DNA of 64,000 nt from Cavia porcellus (taxonomy: Eukaryota > Chordata > Mammalia > Rodentia > Caviidae), in assembly GCF_034190915.1 (NCBI RefSeq), contig NW_026947507.1, positions 15,758,501 to 15,822,500 of the forward strand, written 5' to 3'. The position numbers and the translations under genes were made by a program. The first letter of the stretch is position 1, and every line of letters begins with the position of its first letter. Positions 37,000 through 47,644 of the stretch are shown here, in pieces. Under the pieces are notes generated by a model. That model saw only the letters and a list, made by a program, of their open reading frames with translations. It ran no database searches and was not told the DNA's origin.

Positions 37000-37215
37000 G
37001 ACTGATACCAACAAGCTGCACTGTTAGCTGCCCCTAAAATGCACTGCAGGGAATGTCAGTAATGCTCATCTGGGGAGGAACATCTTTCTAACTATGAAGA
37101 GCCAATTCAGACCTTTTGCTTAGCTCAGAGCTCATCTCTTCTCAGCAGGGGGCACCAATTGTGCCAAGCAGTGCTGAATTAATTGGGGTTGTTTGGCTCT
37201 ATCTCCAGTTAGTTA
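37000..37215. other. Complex segment around the CTCF-like motif
   Basis: GC-richer than its flanks and free of repeats. It carries several CTGCA/TGCACT words and the CTCF-like core. I read it as a possible insulator or conserved element; no gene is seen. Confidence 0.3.
37143..37156 (+). promoter_or_regulatory. Candidate CTCF binding motif
   Basis: 'cagcagggggcacc' is a close match to the core of the CTCF consensus (CCASYAGRKGGCRS) on the plus strand. It lies in a complex, non-repetitive segment (about 37000-37220) rather than in a SINE, which favours an old conserved site. Binding depends on cell type and methylation; the sequence shows only the motif. Confidence 0.5.
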
Positions 37216-37219
37216 CCAA

Positions 37220-38340
37220 TGTATACACGGAATAAAAAAATGAAAAAAAAAAAACAGAATAAGGGAAAATTAACTAGATTTTTTAATATCATATATCTTT
37301 CTATATCATATTCTTTTTGGATTTTTAATAAATTGACCATTCTGAATCCTAGGAACTTTTTAACACAGTATACACATTTTCTAGTTTATTATGGTTTAAT
37401 TCTAATTACTCATTATATATCATTTTGGATAAACTTTTGTTGATATTGCTGATTCTGAGTCATCACATTTAGCAAATACAGTAACTTCATATGCACAGAA
37501 ATGAGTTTGAACACCACATTAATATTGCAGTGAGGCAGGTTTTTTAGAAAACACAATAATTCAAAAAAAATAAAAGGAAAAGACAAGAATTTACATACAT
37601 TGTGAAAATATAGTTATCAACAGGAACATTTTTAACCATGTTGCCCATAGAAAGTAGATACTATACTTTAGGGTAGACCACTTTTATTAAGTATTAAATT
37701 TGCTGATCCTTCAAAAATTCTACTTGGCTTGGAAATTCCCACTGGCTTAAGAATTTTTTAGGGTTGAAAGTACATTTCAGTACTTTCAAGTATACTTTCA
37801 ATTATATTCCAGGAACCACAATTAACCATTATTTTAGCTGTGCAACTTTATTTTAAGATTTTTGCTAACATCAAAACATGTTTTCAGTTAATATTCTCAA
37901 TATTTCCCACCATATTCACCTTATTAATTTCTGCCTCTTTGACCTCTCTTTCAGTACAGAAAGGCTTCTTTCACACCTACACAAACCCATCTCCTTGCAG
38001 ATACCTCCTGCCTCTGCCTCATGTTCACCTCCTCCTCTTAAATTCTCACTATGCTGGATGTTTTACCAGAAGATGCTGCATCTGGTTACACCTGTGTTTG
38101 GCTATTTTCAAAGCCTTCCACCTCTGCTGACCTCATCTGCTCAAATAGATGGTAAGAAATTTGAAAATGTAAGTAGGTCTTTACACTTGTTTAGTGTCAT
38201 TTTATTAAATGCATAGTAGATATTACCAAAATTAAATAAGTACACCTCACAAGAATGTGAATTTTCTTTCCCTGAAAATACATTAGGTTTAGAAAATACA
38301 GCCATCAATGTAACATTTTAGGGGGGTCTCAGTATTAGAG
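37220..38340. other. AT-rich DNA, nothing firmly identified
   Basis: The 37880-38150 part is pyrimidine-rich and GC-richer ('ctcctgcctctgcctc', 'cacctcctcctctt') and two overlapping plus-strand frames (37840-38130, 37878-38216) cross it. It may be a decayed L2 segment, but I cannot align it convincingly. No splice or initiation context supports a gene. Confidence 0.35.
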
Positions 38341-38341
38341 G

Positions 38342-38374
<33 letters not shown>

Positions 38375-38375
38375 C

Positions 38376-38419
<44 letters not shown>
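38342..38419. repeat. Compound (CA)n-(TA)n microsatellite
   Basis: About fifteen CA units, a short CCCC interruption, then about twenty TA units. The two halves favour different non-B structures (Z-DNA and cruciform). Likely highly polymorphic. Confidence 0.95.
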
Positions 38420-38421
<2 letters not shown>

Positions 38422-38644
38422 TGTGGTTTTATATAGATCATATAAATGCTCCAAGTAGTTCGCTAGATACCATAATAGCATCCATTCATGTTATCCTTTA
38501 TATGCTAAGCACCTTTATATATTAACTATAATAAAGCTATTAAGGTTTAAACATGAATAATCTCCTGAATTCACATAGCAAACATAGCAAATGTAAAAAA
38601 TAGAATGTTTATATTCTGATTTACATCATTTATTAGAAAATAAT

Positions 38645-38722
38645 CAATGTCCAACTGGTATTGAACTCAAGACCTGATGATTATTAGGTAAATGCCCTAC
38701 CACTGAGTTATTCCAACTTAAG
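38645..38722 (-). repeat. Old ID-type SINE, antisense
   Basis: 'ggtattgaactcaagacc' (complement of the B-box region), 'ttattaggtaaatgccc' and 'accactgagttattccaac' (complement of the A-box region) form the usual reverse layout of a tRNA-derived rodent SINE. Strongly diverged and without a clear tail. Confidence 0.5.
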
Positions 38723-38724
38723 AC

Positions 38725-40055
38725 CTACTTTTATCAAGTATTTTTCCTTCGGTCTAAGCAAAATTTAACATTTGTTTACTTTTCTAATCCTTTATTCACT
38801 GTCTACTTTTAGCTTAATATTAATACAGGAGGCTACTAGTTTCAGGAATTGTTGTAACTACATATCATCTTTTCAGTGCCCTTAGCCTTCAAAAAGAAAT
38901 ATAGAAGTTTACAAGAAATGTAAGGGAAGACATATGATAAGACCCACCAAAAATTTTATACAGATTATTTGTAGCAATAGTTTTAGATCTTAAAAACACC
39001 ACTATAGAAATCAAATATCAGAAAACTTGACGTTTCTGTGTGAATTGATGAACATATTGCAAACATATATGGTTCTTGCAAGTTTCAAGTAACTGAAAAG
39101 AGAAATACCTTTAATCTCTTATTAAAATGTTAAGCCTAAAAAAATGTTGTTCAGAAGTTTCAAAAAGGCAGGAGGCACAGAGAGCTAAGTCTTTTGAGGT
39201 TACATCACCAAGACTGTAATCACTTTGGAACTTGCTTCACACTGCAACTTGGAAATCAAAATTTCAAAAGTAAGTATTATTGCACCCAGTTATTTGTGTA
39301 TTTTTTTACTTAGGACATGAGTTTGCTACAAGGCTATTAAAAATATACTTCATTTTTATACAAAATAATGAAATCAATTAAAAATTACTAAGTAACAAAA
39401 TATTTTAAAAATGCAAGTAAGTGTATTTGAGAAGGGGTGTGTATCTTACAGCAGAAGGGACACTCCCACCCTATAACCCTTGGTACTAACAGTGAGGAAT
39501 TTTGTCCTTGTCCTGTTCAACAATGGAGAAAAGAAATCTTGTAGGCTACATAAAAAGTAAAAGCAAACAAAGAAACATGATTAGAGTTAAGATACTCTTT
39601 GATATTTCCAGAGCTTTCCCTATGCCATGGAGGGACAGAAAAGTCTTACTTGAGTAAAAAATACAGTGCACTAAGTAACATAAAACTTCATTGGAAAGGT
39701 ACTGTCACTTAAGCAAGACCACTACAATGTTTGGATTTGTTTACTTTTTTTTTCAGTTTTAATTTTTAAGGAATATAGAAGTTTTAAAGTATGCTAGGAC
39801 TAGGATTTTAAGAGTAAAATACTGTAATACAAAATAACTGAAAATATTGATATTGATAACTCATTATCCAGTATCCTTAGCATATATGTTACATGTCACA
39901 TCATTTTTATTCATTTTATAAGCAACAGAATCATATGTAAAACACATATCTACACATATGATAAAGTATGCAATATGCCCAAATTATGTATTATATATTA
40001 TACATTACATATTGACCAAGGTCATCATATACTGAAGCCAAGTGGGATTATGTTT
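38725..40055. other. Unique AT-rich DNA, nothing identified
   Basis: No gene, RNA or repeat recognised. The last 100 bp may be a decayed 5' continuation of the L1 fragment that follows. Confidence 0.4.
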
Positions 40056-40059
40056 AATA

Positions 40060-40383
40060 ATTACTTTAGAAAAATTGCTGGTCAGTCACTTATAAAATCA
40101 AATATATGCTTATCATATGACCATGCAAATCCCCCTACAATCTACCTCAGAGAAATGAAAAATCATGTGTGCAAAAAGATTTGTTGCAGGATGTTTAAGA
40201 CATCTCTGCTGAAAATAACCAAAATTCGAAACAATTCAAATATGCAATGAGATACATAAATAAACACATTTTATTGTGCAATAAAACATTCTTCAATAAT
40301 GAAAAAGAATGAAACATATTTAACAACACGAAGGAAGATGGAGTTTAATAAATGGTATTCGCAAATTTTAAAGATGTTAAAAC
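40060..40383 (+). repeat. L1 fragment, 3' part of ORF2, sense
   Basis: Sense-strand L1 motifs in order: 'tatgcttatcatatgaccat' (consensus 'cttaccatatgacccagcaa'), 'cctcagagaaatgaaaaatc', 'gtgcaaaaagatttgt', 'accaaaattcgaaacaa', 'gcaataaaacattcttc' and 'aatgaaaaagaatgaaac'. It is a decayed old copy, roughly 320 bp, with the ID insertion at 40.39 kb at its downstream edge. The two short overlapping frames (39975-40250, 40299-40565) are remnants of this element or cross the SINE. Confidence 0.8.
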
Positions 40384-40391
40384 TTCTACCA

Positions 40392-40496
40392 GGGGATTTA
40401 GCTCAGCGGCATAAGCGCCTGCCTTGCAAGCAGGCAGTCGTGAGTTCAATCCCCGGTACCGATAAAAACGAAAAAGACAAAAAAAAAAAAAAAAAA
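40392..40496 (+). repeat. Young ID-type SINE with target-site duplication
   Basis: Body from 'ggggatttagctcagcggc' through the B-box region 'gagttcaatcc' to 'cggtaccgataaaaacg', then an A tail of about 17. It is flanked by a 9-bp perfect duplication 'ttctaccag' (40384-40392 and 40497-40505), the signature of L1-mediated insertion. The 5' end is slightly truncated compared with the 36.8 kb copy. Confidence 0.95.
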
Positions 40497-40875
40497 TTCT
40501 ACCAGAATATGAGTAATTTTTTTCCAATAATGTGCATAAAGTTCACTTTCTTGTTTCATGTGTAATCATACTTTTAAGCAACAATGATGCCAATTTTATG
40601 ATGCTGGGATTTTTTTTCCAACAGGGTATAAAATTAAAGCTGTCTAAAAACATTATGGTTCCCTTTGCAGATTCAAGAAAATAGCAAAATATAGTAGGAA
40701 AAATGCAAGTAACCAAATCATTGTATAGTCTGAAAAAATCATATTATTGAAAAATTGTATCACTGGAAAATATGCAAAGTATAATATATTATATAATTAC
40801 AAATATGTAATATTCCTATATGTAGAGGAAGGCCTTAAAATTTTACCAAATCTATACAAGGAATAAATATAAACA

Positions 40876-40950
40876 GGAACTGGGGATATAGCTCAGCAGT
40901 ACAGCAACTACCTGGCAAGTGCAAGGTCCTGAGTTCAATTCCTGTGACCC
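40876..40950 (+). repeat. ID-type SINE, older subfamily
   Basis: 'ggaactggggatatagctc' followed by 'ctacctggcaagtgcaagg' and 'gagttcaattcctgtgacc'. Compared with the young copies it has 'gtgcaaggtcctg' in place of 'gcaggcagtcgtg', so it belongs to an older ID subfamily. Its A-rich tail appears to have been replaced by the TA array that follows. Confidence 0.75.
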
Positions 40951-40957
40951 TAAAACT

Positions 40958-40964
40958 ATATATG

Positions 40965-41010
<46 letters not shown>
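40958..41010. repeat. (TA)n microsatellite at a SINE tail
   Basis: 'tatgtatgta' leads into about twenty TA units directly after the ID element. Microsatellites commonly seed in the A-rich tails of SINEs. Frames here (YIYIYI) are array translations. Confidence 0.95.
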
Positions 41011-41013
<3 letters not shown>

Positions 41014-41329
41014 ATGTACAAAAAATAGAAGGTCAACAAGTGATGGAGATGGGAGAGCTAGGGAGATAAAGAAAAGGGCATGAAAAAAGAATTCAGATGT
41101 GTTATGTACACAAACCAGCTTCCCACAAGCAATGTAGACATTATGCATTGCATGCACATTCTAGTAAATTTAAAACATAAAAAGCTGAATAAAGTGTTCA
41201 TATTTATCTTTGGTAATAGAATAAGACAATTTAAAAATTTTAACTTTAGCTCCCAACAATTTCTAAAAAGTTGTAATTGGTATCATTAACTCCATAATCA
41301 GAATTTTAAAAATGCCTGTAATTTTTTGT

Positions 41330-41740
41330 GGAGATCTGCTGAGCCGGAGATGGACCACACGTTCAGGGCTAGAGCAAACCAGTCTTGAGAACACAGCACT
41401 AGAGGTGAGCTGCGAGAAAAAGTCTCTGGGACAGCAAAGCCAGTCCAGCAGGTGTCTGGCCTGGTGCTCCTGTCTGTTAGAAACAGCACAGAGAGCTCTA
41501 AAAATGCTTTGCTTTCTGTGCCCTCATCAAAACAGTGAGACCTGGCACTTTAGGCCCTGTCATTTCCCTCGTTTTTACTGTGTGTAAAGATGCAGACTGT
41601 GGTCAGCTGCCACTGCCTCTCCATCCGAGGTCAGGCCCCGCCATGTCCCAGCTTCTGTGCCCCTGAGCTAAACCCATAGCCCCAGCTGTCCTCTCATTTG
41701 TCTTGTTTTTCTTAATCTCCCATCACCCACCCTCCAAACC
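41330..41740. other. GC-richer island of unknown origin
   Basis: About 400 bp stand out for GC content and complexity. A plus-strand frame (41312-41587, 91 residues) and minus-strand frames overlap it, none with a domain I recognise. It contains CpGs ('gagccggag', 'cacacgttcag', 'catccgagg', 'ccccgccatg'). Possibilities are an old LTR, a decayed retrocopy or a regulatory element; I cannot choose between them. Confidence 0.35.
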
Positions 41741-41909
41741 CTGGTGCCCATGCAGGTAACAGCAATTTTTGACTATCAAAATGAAAATAACTAATAACAT
41801 ACATTTTAAGTTTTATTTGTAAGGCTAAGTCTGGGTCCTCTTTGTGATTTCTCTTCTGTTTTACTAAGCATAAAACAGTAGTTGAGAAGGGCAAAGAAGA
41901 ACAGAAAGA

Positions 41910-42078
41910 GCCAGGCACAGTAGCATGCACCTGTAATCCCAGCACTCAGAGGGCTGAGGCAGGAGGATCACTGGGAGTTTGAGGCCAGCCTCAACTGCCT
42001 GGTGAGTTCAAGGCCAGTCTGCATTATATATTGAGACCTTTTTAAAATATCAAAAGAAAACAACAAAAACAAAAACAA
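41910..42078 (+). repeat. B1-type (7SL-derived) SINE
   Basis: Classic 7SL-derived start 'ccaggcacagtagcatgc', then 'cctgtaatcccagcactc' and 'ggctgaggcaggaggatcac'. The motif 'aggcc' of the right part occurs at 41982 and 42011, giving the 29-bp duplication diagnostic of B1. The tail is AAAAC-rich (42052-42078). The pol III box region is only mildly mutated. Confidence 0.9.
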
Positions 42079-42079
42079 G

Positions 42080-42955
42080 AGAAAGCATCAACAATAATTG
42101 AAAAATAAGCTAAATTGATGTAAATGAAACAGAATTGGATTTAACTGACAGAAGCACGCTCTCTCTTCACTACCTCTGCCCTTCCCTTCCCTTTAAAAGT
42201 AAAAATAGTTAATGGGCAGCCTTCCAATAGTCTCAATATTGAACTTTTTTCTTCTGATTTCTCTTTGCTGTTTATTTTGGCCTTAAATGGACTGAGTATA
42301 TTATCAAATATTCTATATTCTTCAGTTCTCTCATTGGCAAAATACTAGTTATTCAGACATCAGGCACTAACAAGGAGTGTAGGGAGATGCTCTCTTAAAA
42401 TTTGATCTTTCCATAGGTTTATTGCCTTTAGTGCTATTTTCATTGAGTGCTAGTACATTACTCTTAACAGTCATTTACTTATCTGAAATTTATTTGCAAT
42501 CATCATTTATTTAGAATTTTTGAGTGATGCCATTATTAAACAAGGATGTATTTGATTTTTCTTATGGGGACACACATATGTGAGGACTATAAGACATTCC
42601 AAAAGTTTTATTTCTATAGCTATATCCTGTTTTAAAAGACTGGGCATGCTAGTTCTTCTTGTTGTAATATTTTACAATGTTTTGAAATTAATATAGCATA
42701 AGTAAAGAGAAGCAACTAGTAGGTCAAGCTGAAACCAAAGAATTAAAGACATTTTAAGTTTGTAGTGAAACTCATAAAGCTTTCATACTATATGATAACT
42801 TATACAATGTAAATTTTTTTTCTAATATTTATTTGGACCTCAAAAATATCTATGTATAAACTCATAACCTATAGATTACCACATTTCATTATTAGCCAAT
42901 AGTTTTTCTTCATGTGTTGTCCATTGATACATATACATCCTTTTCTTATTTAGCT
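42080..42955. other. Unique AT-rich DNA, nothing identified
   Basis: No repeat or gene recognised. Confidence 0.4.
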
Positions 42956-42961
42956 ATGAAA

Positions 42962-43048
42962 TTTTTTTTTTTTTGATTGGCGCTTGAACACCTGACCTTG
43001 TGCTTAGCAGGCAAGTGCTTAAGCCACTGAGCTAAATCCCCAGCCCTA
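42962..43048 (-). repeat. ID-type SINE, antisense, with target duplication
   Basis: On the minus strand: 'agggctggggatttagctca', 'agcacttgcctgctaagc' and 'aggtgttcaagcgcc', then an A tail (T run at 42962-42974). The flanks 'tagctatgaaatttt' and 'tagccatgacatttt' match at 13 of 15 positions and are probably the target-site duplication. Confidence 0.9.
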
Positions 43049-43064
43049 GCCATGACATTTTAGA

Positions 43065-44555
43065 AAACATTTGAGACCGATAATGATGTACAGAAAACTT
43101 TAATTGCCATTATATGGAATAGGCCTGATGCACTGTAATTCTACTACATGCATTGTATCTACAGCTGTCTGTACAAACTAATGTTTTGGGCATAATGAAT
43201 TCTAATGCTTTCTGGAGGTAATTGTCCTATTATATTCAGAGTTCAGTAGTTAGGTTTATTAATATTATGTGGTACAATGTTTTAGCTAGGCAATCAAGTT
43301 TTCTTCAAAGTGAGCTACTTCAGCTCGCAGTGTTTATTGACTATTCGGATTGCAATTATGAAAATATCACTGAATTTTCAGTGTCCCTGTGGTTAAAGTA
43401 TTCACTTACTGCAGAGTTGAGCTTCTACTAAAAAAGCTTAAAGCTGCTGACCCTCATTTAGCAAAGTTCGATTTGGAGAATGTGTATTCTTTCCCACAGC
43501 TTCTGTAATTATCAAGGCAAAACATTCTATTAGGTTCTTTAATCAATGTTTGTTTTCTCTTTGCAGAAGCAGCTGCCCAGCATAGGATATTTAGTACCTG
43601 TAAGGCTAATTTTAGACTGTAGTTGACTCTTTGGATTCCTGGGCTTTTTGGTGGCAAGGGTTATATGAATTCTCCAGCTATCCTTAGGCACACTCGACCT
43701 CAAGAGCTTCACTTAGGGAGCTGTGGAAATGAGGTAGGAAGAGATATAAAGAATAGCCTCGTTCTTCCTTCTAACAATGCAGAGCTGATCCCTGAACTAC
43801 AGATATTGTCTGGAATGGGTTTAGAGCCTTGAGGCTTTTGGACATGCCTCCAGCGGCTCTTATTTCCATTATACTCTCTCTGCTTTTTGAGTCTTTGAGC
43901 ATTTACAGTTGCGAGGATTCCCATTAACGATGGTGAAAAAAATAACATTTCCAAGTCAAGCCTTGGGAGTTTAGAATTCCTTTGATAAGTTGTAAAATTT
44001 TTCAACTAATTTCAAATCACTTACTCAAATTTAAATGGCTTTTTTCATTGTGGGTTTTGGGGTTTGTTTTCTTTGCTTGAGAGTTCTTTAAGTTAGACTT
44101 CTTTATTTTCATAAGAAACTGGTTTGTTCATTGATTCTCTTGGTTCTTGGACATGGAAGTGGACATGGAAACAAAGTTGGTTACATTTGTTTTCTAGAGC
44201 ACATGTTCAGTGGTCATTGGTATTACCACTTGCACTAAAATTGTAATCTTGGATGCTAAGTCTGGTTTCAGGAAAAATAACATAAAAATAGTTTATTGTA
44301 ACTACTTGAGAAAACTCTTGATACATAGTTCTCTAACTTGGTAGAACTTTAATTTAATAACAGGAGAAAAGTAGTCACTGTAGACTTGAGAAAGAAGAGA
44401 TAAAGGGAATAATATAGTAAAGATAGTTGAGGTTGTCAGAAAAGTTTAGGGTCCAAAATGTCTTTCAAAGTCCTATAATATTGAAGATTTGCATATCAGG
44501 AAATAGGTTTTTGGAAATGATTCAATCATAAGAACTTTAACTTTGTCAAGTAGAT
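43065..44555. other. Unique DNA, nothing firmly identified
   Basis: Frames at 43222-43431, 43454-43657, 43623-43832 and 43709-44005 overlap on both strands, match no family and have no splice context. The 43600-43870 part is GC-richer and may be an old repeat or conserved element. Confidence 0.35.
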
Positions 44556-44559
44556 TAAT

Positions 44560-44865
44560 CCATTGATGAGTTAAATAGCTGAATAGGCTAATTAGGCAGT
44601 AGAGCCTAATTAGATAAAGCAAGTCACTGAGCTGCATCTCTGAAGGGTATATTTGTCCCTAGCACCTTTCTTACTGGCTCTCTTGCTTACTTCCTGCTTC
44701 CTGGCTGAGCAGAGTTCCCAAAGCAAACAGCTTTCCACTGCCAAGCCCTTCCACTATGATTGTTCTGCCTTGGGAACTGCGTAAATCAATGGAGTTAGTT
44801 ATCTAACCACGGACTGAAAGCTTTGAAACTGCATATCAAAATAGGGTTTTTTTCTTTTAAATTAT
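44560..44865 (+). repeat. Dispersed repeat of unassigned family, copy 1
   Basis: Contains 'ctgaagggtatatttgtccc', 'ttcctgcttcctggctgagc', 'tttccactgccaagccctt', 'atgattgttctgcctt' and, at the end, 'gactgaaagctttgaaactg' before a 'atcaaaata' word. I remember a dispersed rodent repeat with the same order ending in 'gagccaaaataaac-ctttcc'. It resembles a solo LTR or non-autonomous element, but I cannot name it. A second copy lies near 52.5 kb. Confidence 0.5.
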
Positions 44866-44950
44866 TATTCTCAATTTTTTTTTCCACTGCAGCAAAAATC
44901 TACCAAACACAGTATCTATGAAAATATTTTGAAAGCCAGAACTGATATAT

Positions 44951-45015
44951 ATTTTTTTATACCAGGGATCAAACTCATAACCTCCGGCTTGTCAGGACTT
45001 ATGCTAGGCCCTGTT
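44951..45015 (-). repeat. Old ID-type SINE fragment, antisense
   Basis: 'ataccagggatcaaactcat' (complement of the B-box region), 'aacctccggcttgtcagg' and 'atgctaggccctg', preceded by a T run. The A-box end is missing, so the copy is truncated. Confidence 0.5.
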
Positions 45016-45019
45016 TTAT

Positions 45020-46985
45020 AATCTTAACCATCCTTAAACCATGGATTATTTGTTTCTCAAGTGAAGTGACATCCATGATCATGATAAAGGTCCCTGTCTA
45101 AGTAAGATCAGAAAAAGAACAAACAATGTAAAATGTATATATTAATTGTTAGTGTATTTTCAACTACAACACTTTTATATAGCCTCCCTAGCAACCATTT
45201 AAAGTTTTGTAATCAATATATATATAAAACAGGTTTATAATTAGTATTTAAAATAGTATACATACAAGAGAATATAAAGACTCTGAGAGAATAAAAACAG
45301 AGTTGTCCAATAGAAATCAGTGCAATGACTTAAATATTTGAGTGTGTACTTTGCAGTATATCAATCAGTCACAGTGACTGTTAAGTACTGAAATATACCT
45401 ATTTATATATGAAAATATTTATATTTTATTTAAGTTCATTAAAATTTAAAATTATGTAGTTGCATGGTGAGTAGCGGCTACCACATTGGCTACTAAGAGT
45501 TTGAAATTTCTGATGGCTAAAAATTTACATTGCAGCAAATAAGCAAATATTCACGAGTGCACTGTGTTGCTTCAGGTTTTATCTTTTATACTTACATTTT
45601 GAGGAACCTTGAGTGCATATGTAGATTAATTGTTAAGTCTGATGATAAGTGTTTTTTTAAAACTATAGATTCTGCATGGAATAAGTTCATTTTGTGATTT
45701 TAAGAAATAAGGTCTATTCATTTTTTCAAAGTTTCGCTTATGGTGTTTTACTCCAAATAGTTTCTACTAACATTTGGAAGTTTTGAATCTTTTATTTAGA
45801 GTTTGTTTTAGGGCAGAAAATATTAAACCATCTAAATCAAAAAGTGTGCAAGTTTGTGATTCTGTTTTCTTTTTTTTTTTTCTTTTTGGATTGAAAGGGC
45901 TCTAGCTCCCAAAGGCTACAAGAAAATTGGCAAATAGAAAATTTATCTTTCTTCAGATTGAGTGCATGAATTAGAAAATAATTAAATCTTTGTGGGTACT
46001 AAGTTTAGTTAGAAATATGTGCATAATACATGCAAATGTGAATAATATATCAATTGGTATGATATGTGTGTACAGTCTGATTCAGCATTTGGCCACATTT
46101 CTCGATTTGCCCAAGTCAGTAATTCAAATAAGTGTCAGATAATTAACATCAAGAGCACATTATTTATAAAAAAATTTAAAGTAACTGACAAGAATATTTA
46201 GCTTTTGGTTCAGGGATTAAAGGTATATAATGCTATGCTTAGAATTTTAAAATTGTTCAAATATTAAATTAACCCATAAGACAGAACTATAGAACTATTA
46301 TACAGAAATAGTTTCACATAAAAATGAAATTATGTTGGATTATAAAGAACTGGGCTTTAAATAAAAATTATCAAAATGATATGAAATCTAGGATAACAAA
46401 AGATGATTTTCTCATGCAGTTTAATTTTTTAAAATTAGTTTGGGGTACATCTTAAATATACAAGATGATTTTCTGCATATTTCATTGCTGTTATATTTCT
46501 ATGTAAATGGCATGATAATTTAATATACCAGTGATTAAATTCATTTATTCAAAATTATTAGGTGATCTAGTAAACTTAAAGACAACTGCTATATATTGTA
46601 ACTTATTCGACATTCAGATTAATAGCATATATTGGAAATCTATTATATACTCAAAACGTGAATTTTGAAGTGTATAATACTATATTGCAGTATGATATTC
46701 CTATCAGCAGAAGTTATCTTTGTATTTTTTCCTGTTTATATATATTTGATCTTGTTGTTGATTTTGAAGTTACTTTGAGATCTTATATTATTTCAAATCT
46801 ATATTCTGTACTGCTACTCTACATAGAATCTCCAATTTTTATTTTGTCAGTTGAAATTTCTTCTCAAACAAATATGTATAAGGAAGCCACTTGTGCAAAA
46901 CAGACAGAAAATAGTTCAGATGGGGAACCTGAGTGTGTCAGGTTCGGCTCCTTGGCCCCTCTAAAAAAAACCTCTTTTCTGTGGT
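45020..46985. other. Unique AT-rich DNA, nothing identified
   Basis: No gene or named repeat. A plus-strand frame at 46658-47056 (132 residues) is hydrophobic and AT-derived in its first two-thirds, then crosses a local 28-bp duplication, so I treat it as chance. Confidence 0.4.
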
Positions 46986-46991
46986 GCTTGA

Positions 46992-47048
46992 GGCTATTTT
47001 TGAGAATCCTTAGGGAGAAGGCTATTTTTGGGAATTCCTTAGGGAGAA
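46992..47048. repeat. 28-bp tandem duplication, two copies
   Basis: 'ggctatttttgagaatcc' at 46992 and 'ggctatttttgggaattcc' at 47020 are each followed by 'ttagggagaa'. Two differences separate the copies (one substitution, one inserted T), so it is fairly recent. Confidence 0.85.
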
Positions 47049-47388
47049 AGACTTGAAAACTACTATTTTAATGTGGAAGTAAAGATTTATTTGCATTGAT
47101 TTTTAACAAATTGACGTAATTTTCTTAGTGACTATTTGTATCTTGTATGAAAAAGAAAACATAAGATGTTATAAAATAAATACAACAAGCTATTCAATAA
47201 AGCTGGCTTTTATTTTCCTTTTATTCATATGACTACAGTTTAAGAATTAAGCATTGTAGTCAGGCTTAACATACATTTTATACTGGTTGACTTACAATTG
47301 TGATTAAATGTGGATTACAAAAACAAAAAGGTAATATGTCTACAAATTAATTTTATATATTAATGAGTTTGAACTCATTCCATGTCAG

Positions 47389-47637
47389 TTACTGGTTCAA
47401 TTTATCAGTGAAAAACAGTGTGTGGTATTCTCTTCTGCTTTTATTACATGAATGTTTGTTGGGAATACTGACATGAGATGGTCCGTCTATGAAGTGAGAG
47501 CTGCTTACACTATCTGAGTCTTCTGAGTGTACTTCTGGCAAAGGCCTCAGAATGTGTGATAGAGATTCAACGATGTTGATGCTGAGTGTGCAATCGTCTG
47601 CTTCCATTTGTCCCTGTGGTTGGCATGGATTAATAGG
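47389..47637 (-). CDS. Possible terminal coding exon, unidentified protein
   Basis: Unrecognised. On the minus strand an acceptor-like sequence ends '...ctcctgcctcag' at 47638, with a CTGAC branch-point-like word about 60 nt upstream and no AG between them. The following 82 codons stay open to TAA at 47391-47389. The residues are varied, with an acidic/serine patch (SEDSDSVSSSH, about 38-48) and a basic stretch (NKSRREYH, about 65-72). There is no membrane segment and no domain I know. Two AATAAA words (complements at 47220-47225 and 47208-47213) and a GT/T-rich stretch lie beyond the stop, as expected for a last exon. Against it: no upstream exon is found, the acceptor overlaps a B1-like word (ggctgaggcaggag on plus), and chance frames of this length occur in the window. 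Confidence 0.2.
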   Translation of the reverse strand, partial: PINPCQPQGQMEADDCTLSINIVESLSHILRPLPEVHSEDSDSVSSSHFIDGPSHVSIPNKHSCNKSRREYHTLFFTDKLNQ

Positions 47638-47644
47638 CTGAGGC

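Noticed and set aside
40852..41157. 101-residue minus-strand frame
   Set aside because: Composed of the complement of an ID SINE plus the TA array.
46658..47056. 132-residue plus-strand frame with hydrophobic start
   Set aside because: The hydrophobicity comes from AT-rich codons, it crosses a local 28-bp duplication, and there is no gene context.
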